Source: Acinetobacter sp. ANC 3832 (GTDB taxonomy: Bacteria > Pseudomonadota > Gammaproteobacteria > Pseudomonadales > Moraxellaceae). From it: a DNA stretch of 64,000 bases. A program made the position numbers and the translations under genes. The stretch lies in NCBI RefSeq assembly GCF_002135415.1, contig NZ_NEGJ01000001.1:434001-498000 (forward strand), in the 5' to 3' direction. The notes beneath the pieces were generated by a model. It saw only the letters and a list, made by a program, of their open reading frames with translations. It made no database searches and had not been told where the DNA came from. Positions 60,301 to 64,000 of this stretch are shown here, one piece after another; the first letter of the stretch is position 1; each line of letters opens with the position of its first letter.

Positions 60301-61608
60301 TGTAACCGTTGTACCACCATCAACTACTGCAAGATCAGTAGGTGTATTTGGTGCAGTAATATCCGGCGCATGAACAGGTGCATCTGGAGATTTATTACCA
60401 GAAGCATCTGTTGCATTTACAGTTAGATCTTCACCATTTGCTTGTTTAGGTGCGACTGTTACCGCAAAATTACCACTTGTATCAGTTGTACCTGTACCAA
60501 TCACTTGGCCAGCAGCATCTTTTACTTCTATTGTTGATTTTGGTTCAGCTTTACCTGTAACCGTTGTACCACCATCAACTACTGCAAGATCAGTAGGTGC
60601 ATTTGGTGCAGTATTATCTTTACCTTGCGCATCAAAAACTTCAGATTGTTTTGGTATTGGTGCTGTATCTGTTGCTGTAACAAATACGTGCTCACCATTG
60701 TTTTGTGCAGGGTTCAGGCTAACTGTGAAATTACCATTTGCATCAGTTGTACCCGTACCAAGTATATTCCCAGCTGCATCTTTAACAACAATTGTTGCAG
60801 TTTCACTTACTTTACCTACAATGCTCGCGCCTGTAGTTGGGTCAACAACTGCTGCTGTAATAACAGGTGCCATATTATTTGCGACTACTTCCGCAGGTGC
60901 TGAAGGGTTGTGTGCAGCATCAGTCGCTGTAACATCTAAAGTTTGACCATTATTTTGAGCAGGATTAACGTTGACTGTAAAATTACCACTAGCATCAGTT
61001 GTACCTGTACCAATCACATTGCCAGCAGGGTCTTTAACTTCAATTGTTGCTTTTGGTTCAGCCTTACCTGTAACAACTGTTCCTGCATCATTAATTACTA
61101 CATCTGTTGGTTTTTCAGGTGGAGTAATATCTGGTGCATGTACTGCTGTAGGATCAGACTCATTTTGTGATGGATCTGTTGCTGTTACTTTTAAATCTTG
61201 CCCATTTGCTTGTGCTGGATTAAGAGTAACTTGATAATTACCACTCACATCTGCAATTGCAGATCCGATAATTTGATCATTAGCATCTTTAATTTTAACG
61301 GTTGAACCAGACTCAGCATGACCCGTTACACTTGTACCTTGACCATTAATAACTGCAGTCGGTGCATCTGGTGCTTTAAAATCTAACAATGTAACTTCTT
61401 GTGAATATGGTAAATTTTGTTTATTGGTACCAGATATGGTTACAATTTCACCATTAATAAACTGATCTGTTGTGTAAGTAAAACTACCATTTGGCGCTAC
61501 TTGCATTACTACAGTATCTAATACGTTATTGGTAATGGCATCACGAATTACTAATGTAACCTTTGTGCCAGATTTATAATCGGAAGATGTAATTTCATTA
61601 GTCGACAT
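57349..61608 (-). CDS. Large Ig-repeat type I secreted adhesin (Bap-like)
   Basis: 1419 residues from ATG 61608 with AAGG nine bases upstream. It has no signal peptide. Eight Ig-like (Big-type) repeats of ~85 residues run from ~80 to ~760; repeats 4-7 are nearly identical (59593-60612). After them come a Asp/Asn-rich beta-domain, a VCBS-like region (VSGNVMSDDV, FGTMLIKADGSYSYT) and a C-terminal type I target domain with GSAGADTF and DFSKAEGDKIDIQSLLSG, ending in the hydrophobic motif DLLQGNHLVF. It is probably secreted by the adjacent exporter and functions at the cell surface in adhesion or biofilm. The N-terminal Bap prefix and LapA retention module are not visible. Confidence 0.9.
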   Translation of the reverse strand: MSTNEITSSDYKSGTKVTLVIRDAITNNVLDTVVMQVAPNGSFTYTTDQFINGEIVTISGTNKQNLPYSQEVTLLDFKAPDAPTAVINGQGTSVTGHAESGSTVKIKDANDQIIGSAIADVSGNYQVTLNPAQANGQDLKVTATDPSQNESDPTAVHAPDITPPEKPTDVVINDAGTVVTGKAEPKATIEVKDPAGNVIGTGTTDASGNFTVNVNPAQNNGQTLDVTATDAAHNPSAPAEVVANNMAPVITAAVVDPTTGASIVGKVSETATIVVKDAAGNILGTGTTDANGNFTVSLNPAQNNGEHVFVTATDTAPIPKQSEVFDAQGKDNTAPNAPTDLAVVDGGTTVTGKAEPKSTIEVKDAAGQVIGTGTTDTSGNFAVTVAPKQANGEDLTVNATDASGNKSPDAPVHAPDITAPNTPTDLAVVDGGTTVTGKAEPNSKVEVKDPTGQVIGTGTTDASGNFAVTVAPKQANGEDLAVNATDASGNKSPDAPVHAPDITAPNAPTNLAVVDGGTTVTGKAEPNSKVEVKDPAGQVIGTGTTDASGNFAVTVSPKQANGEDLTVNATDASGNKSPDAPVHAPDITAPDVPTDLAVVNGGTTVTGKAEPNSKVEVKDPTGHVIGTGTADASGNFAVTVAPKQANGEDLTVNATDVAGNKSPDAPVHAPDITAPEVNNLAFNSQGTQVTGTSEPNAQIEVKDVNGNVIGRATTGADGKFTVDLGKVYGAGQLVNVTGTDAAGNTSVPKSVNAPMLLQANNDVVHADIDLGFTTTSSKYTETKSFGSVFKFLGIPILGCNATEINFNVGDTQKTNVDIKATNFGFASLFDAVKVTLYKQNDKGNWEKVASNTDVGLFNKFFLFFPEQARIKTGDLAQGNYKIIAEDLTLFSFLSVNSLNVTYDTVTKSANLEALKANVVSGNVMSDDVTTAGTTVTKIINSDGKSVDVSATGSTTLVGKFGTMLIKADGSYSYTPNKDASVVGKVDAFSYTIKDQAGNTSQAKVYVQIGSDEVKVEWDPTDPSKSGTMLHLYNDFDVVKSTLVQTTSQSSVNSGTICTSFNKSAAVTSNIFKVDANSESTIKVAFKAAFAKSLFGGQYSTTQDPDDTTFKWQLQKYNDKTGQWENVTGANGSKYFNSTFSNSVNSGNELLSAEVKVTEAGQYRVNFNTSTGWGGWSSNYDTSIQVTTQNHDSWTVNNNGTASGNIFTGVGVETANIDALGIGSKLSISTDGGATFKAVATSGTTVQGLFGSLTIQADGTYSYAQKSSAAGTEDFVYKVTNSNGETATAHLNIAFEQTIQGSAGADTFTADSVMHVLQMGAGADIVKFTALNSVSGHGDTWTDFSKAEGDKIDIQSLLSGKGVTAQTISQYVTVEQDGNNSIVKIDLDGKGAQYTPQELVILQNNHLNLDDLLQGNHLVF
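59593..60612 (-). repeat. Tandem 255-bp repeats in the adhesin gene (four copies)
   Basis: Four head-to-tail 255-bp units (85 residues each, start motif TAPN/D.PT.LAVV.GGTTVTGKAEP) span this interval exactly. The spacing between like bases is 255 or 510. Copies differ by only a few bases, which suggests recent duplication or gene conversion, and makes the region prone to copy-number change. Confidence 0.93.
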
Positions 61609-61746
61609 ATTTATTACCTTTGTGACGCTACTTTTTTATTGGTAGCAAGATGAAATGTTTTAATGTGTGTTTTTTGTACATTATAGCTAGTTTTATGCAA
61701 ACCAGTTAACACTTTTTTAGTTTTTATTGTTTTATTCTACCTAAAG

Positions 61747-61780
61747 ATAAAACACCACCTATTTACATAGATGGTGTTTC
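61747..61780 (-). terminator. Terminator of the upstream adhesin gene
   Basis: Stem of 13 bp with one mismatch (61750-61762 with 61767-61779), loop TTAC; minus-strand T-tract follows. It lies ten bases past the stop at 61790. Confidence 0.85.
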
Positions 61781-61789
61781 TTCAATTTA

Positions 61790-64000
61790 TTAATAAATAA
61801 TGTTATTTTTCAATAGATCATTAAAATCAATATGACCTGAATTCTCTAATGTTAGGAACTGTGTCGATTGATAAACACTACCCGCACCATCTCTATCTAT
61901 ACTTAATACTGTTGATACTGCACCAGTTTTCGCATTGATAACATCATGTTCTTGCAAGAACTGACTAATATTGATGCTGTTCACTGTCGTACCTGTTTCT
62001 GCCTTGATTTGTGCCATCCAATCTGTCAAATCAATTTTGTCTTTCGATGCATCAAAATGATTCCACATATCCGTCACATGCATACCAACATCAGTACCTT
62101 TACCAGTTAAGCCGTCATAGATACCATCACCATTCACATCAACAAAGTCTTTACCTGTTGTATTAATCGAGATTCGGTCATCACCATTACGGTCTATCCA
62201 ACCATTAGTATTACTATTACCAAAGGTATCTAGATCAAACTGTGAACCATAACCATTGCCAATTGTTGTACCAGTCTCTCCTAGGTATAAACCACCACTA
62301 TTCATCTCAGCTGTTACTGTATCAAGTACCTTATAGATAACTGTTGTTGCAACACCGTTTGAATAGAATGCGTCATTGTCTCGTGTACTGGTATATACCT
62401 GATGGTCAATTGAAGCTTTCCAATCATGAGCACCTGTATCTGCTTGACCTTTAAAGTACTGAATCGGTGCATTAATATTACTATATGAACCAACAACTTG
62501 ATAAACAGCAGTACCATTATTCCCGCCATTTTTAAAAGCATGAATATCAAGATCAACACGGTAGTTCGCTGTATCTGTCTCTGCCAAGTCTTGCAAATGA
62601 GTTGCAACCAATCTTACCCCTGCAAGTTGACCAGCATTTACAGGATTGAAGCCGTTATAACTATATTCCCAATAACCATTTTCATCGACCGTTGTAACTT
62701 TTTGGCTAGAACCATCACTGAATTTACTACCATCAGCTAAAGTCAGGTAAACGCTTGTTTCACCCCAATAACCTGTACCATCAAAACGTGTCGCAAAACC
62801 AGCTAAATTGGCTGCATCGTTATAGAAGTTAACTCCATCTGTTTCCATGAATGCAGATGCACTAAACTCTTTCAAGTTGTTATATGGTTTGTAATACCAC
62901 TGTACATAGTTACCTGACGTATATGCTTTTAGTGGATCAGTAAGAACATTAATGTACTTATCTGTAACTGAAACATTACCTGCAGCATCAACTGTTTTGA
63001 ATACATAGTTTTTAAATGGATCAAGATAACTCAATGCGCTTGCAACATCTAATTTACCATTGGCATCCGTTTTAAATATGACATCTGCGCCAATTTGTTG
63101 ACTATTTTCATCATGCCCAGCACCACGGTAATCTTCTTTATAAATTGTGAAAACACGCTCACCAGCTTCACTAAATTGGAAGAAAGCACCTTTGGTATTT
63201 AAGCCACCAGTAGCATTTGAAGTACTATTAGAGTAGTCAAAATAACCCTGTGCAGCTACATTATCAATTTTATAGTTTTGTGCCGTTGCTTCTGTCGTAC
63301 CACCCACATAGGTTGTTGCTGTATTACCTGCAAGATCTGTCACTACAGCGCGGAACTTACGATCTACATTATCAAGCGCAAGTTTTGACCAATCCACATC
63401 ATAAGATGAAGTACCATCAGCACCGATTGTTGCTGTATTTAAATCCGTCCATTGACCATCAATCAAAGTTTGGTAAACAACCTGAGCGCCTTTTTCACCC
63501 GTTACGTTTAATGTAAATTGATCATCATTCGAATAGAAATCAGTAGCTAAGTCACCATTATCCTGATAATTACTCATATTGATAGTCGGAGCTGGTTCCA
63601 ATACTGTATCAATCACAACTTCTGTTAGGGTCTGCTGTCCTAAATTACCAGCTTGATCAACAACACGTGCACCAAACTTATACGTACCGTCTGCTAGAAC
63701 ATGACCTGTATTATCATAACTCCACGTACCATTACCGTTGTTTGTTGCATCAAGCCAAGTTACACCACCATCTAAAGTGATCTGAACCTTATCACCAGCA
63801 TCTAAAGGAACTATCGGTTTAGCATTGATAATTAATGTGTTATCGCTAGTAACATAATCACCTAGAGTACCCGTATCATCTGAAATCGAAATTACAGCTG
63901 CCTTATCCGTTGGTGCTATTGTATCTACAACCACATCAAATGGTGCTGTCGGATCACTCACATTACCCGCTTTATCCGTTTGGGTCGCAGTTAATGCATG
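61790..64000 (-). CDS. Second large type I secreted repeat protein, C-terminal part (5' end outside window)
   Basis: The frame is open from the stop at 61790 to the right edge, so at least 736 codons are visible and the true start lies outside. The N-terminal visible part has Big-like repeats (TDKAGNVSDPT, DTIAPTDKAAVIS). A middle region has a DxDxDG-like pair, DRNGDDRIS (62169-62194) and DVNGDGIYDG (62111-62140), that are probable calcium-binding loops. The C-terminus, with HFDASKDKIDLTDWM and the end DFNDLLKNNIIY, is a type I secretion target like that of the 57349 protein. It is thus a second substrate of the same exporter. Confidence 0.88.
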   Translation of the reverse strand, partial: HALTATQTDKAGNVSDPTAPFDVVVDTIAPTDKAAVISISDDTGTLGDYVTSDNTLIINAKPIVPLDAGDKVQITLDGGVTWLDATNNGNGTWSYDNTGHVLADGTYKFGARVVDQAGNLGQQTLTEVVIDTVLEPAPTINMSNYQDNGDLATDFYSNDDQFTLNVTGEKGAQVVYQTLIDGQWTDLNTATIGADGTSSYDVDWSKLALDNVDRKFRAVVTDLAGNTATTYVGGTTEATAQNYKIDNVAAQGYFDYSNSTSNATGGLNTKGAFFQFSEAGERVFTIYKEDYRGAGHDENSQQIGADVIFKTDANGKLDVASALSYLDPFKNYVFKTVDAAGNVSVTDKYINVLTDPLKAYTSGNYVQWYYKPYNNLKEFSASAFMETDGVNFYNDAANLAGFATRFDGTGYWGETSVYLTLADGSKFSDGSSQKVTTVDENGYWEYSYNGFNPVNAGQLAGVRLVATHLQDLAETDTANYRVDLDIHAFKNGGNNGTAVYQVVGSYSNINAPIQYFKGQADTGAHDWKASIDHQVYTSTRDNDAFYSNGVATTVIYKVLDTVTAEMNSGGLYLGETGTTIGNGYGSQFDLDTFGNSNTNGWIDRNGDDRISINTTGKDFVDVNGDGIYDGLTGKGTDVGMHVTDMWNHFDASKDKIDLTDWMAQIKAETGTTVNSINISQFLQEHDVINAKTGAVSTVLSIDRDGAGSVYQSTQFLTLENSGHIDFNDLLKNNIIY

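Noticed and set aside
59677..60426. Two near-identical plus-strand open frames (59677-59916 and 60187-60426)
   Set aside because: They are antisense to the 255-bp repeats; their likeness simply mirrors the repeat array.
59593..60612. CRISPR array
   Set aside because: Repeats are 255 bp, in frame, protein-coding and without unique spacers.
57349..64000. Possibility that the two adhesin frames are one gene broken by a frameshift
   Set aside because: 181 bases with a terminator separate them, the downstream gene has its own ribosome site and the upstream one ends in its own complete secretion signal.

Overview
The window is an AT-rich chromosomal segment of a gammaproteobacterium, almost certainly an Acinetobacter. 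The basis is close recall-level similarity of the ATP synthase, GuaA, ArgS and Zur/Znu proteins to Acinetobacter versions, plus genus-typical content (VgrG with a long helical insertion, Bap-like type I secreted adhesins next to a LapEBC-type exporter, valine-catabolic mms genes). I cannot assign a species. No phage, insertion sequence, CRISPR array or rRNA was seen.

Layout. 1-4.7 kb: the end of an AraC-type regulator, two related small lipoproteins flanking a glutathione-peroxidase-family gene, exported proteins of unknown function and a small P-loop kinase. 4.8-12.0 kb: the complete F1Fo ATP synthase operon (atpIBEFHAGDC, minus strand). 12.2-15.3 kb: zinc uptake, znuA divergent from zur-znuC-znuB, with a perfect Zur-box-like palindrome between them. 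15.3-17.0 kb: a LysE-type exporter and a Dyp-type peroxidase. 17.1-23.4 kb: a type VI secretion island (minus strand) of vgrG, a large peptidoglycan-targeting effector and a periplasmic putative immunity protein; it is the most notable accessory module. 23.5-37.5 kb: mostly housekeeping or stress genes (malic enzyme, argS, a SPOR protein, GST, OsmC, pirin, guaA) with some odd ones: a ParB-like lipoprotein, a PadR regulator with putative operators, and a solitary HNH nuclease.

37.7-42.3 kb: DoxX, DedA, LysE, a solitary ParA with a lipoprotein, SirB, BolA, and two identical tRNA-Gly(GCC) genes. 42.3-52.0 kb: a valine/isobutyrate catabolic operon (mmsA, mmsB, acyl-CoA synthetase, acyl-CoA dehydrogenase, enoyl-CoA hydratase, 3-hydroxyisobutyryl-CoA hydrolase) with a downstream MHS-type transporter and a divergent LysR gene whose promoter region holds TTGCAC/GTGCAA half-sites. 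52.1-64.0 kb: a type I secretion locus (TolC-like outer membrane protein, LapB-like ABC exporter, HlyD-like adaptor) preceded by two large secreted repeat proteins, each with its own C-terminal secretion-signal-like region; the outer one runs off the right edge.

The best candidates for something under-described are the type VI module (a predicted M15 plus SleB-like effector paired with an LprI/DUF1311-like putative immunity protein) and the two-substrate type I adhesin locus. Function calls rest on recognised motifs and remembered family features; no database search was run.
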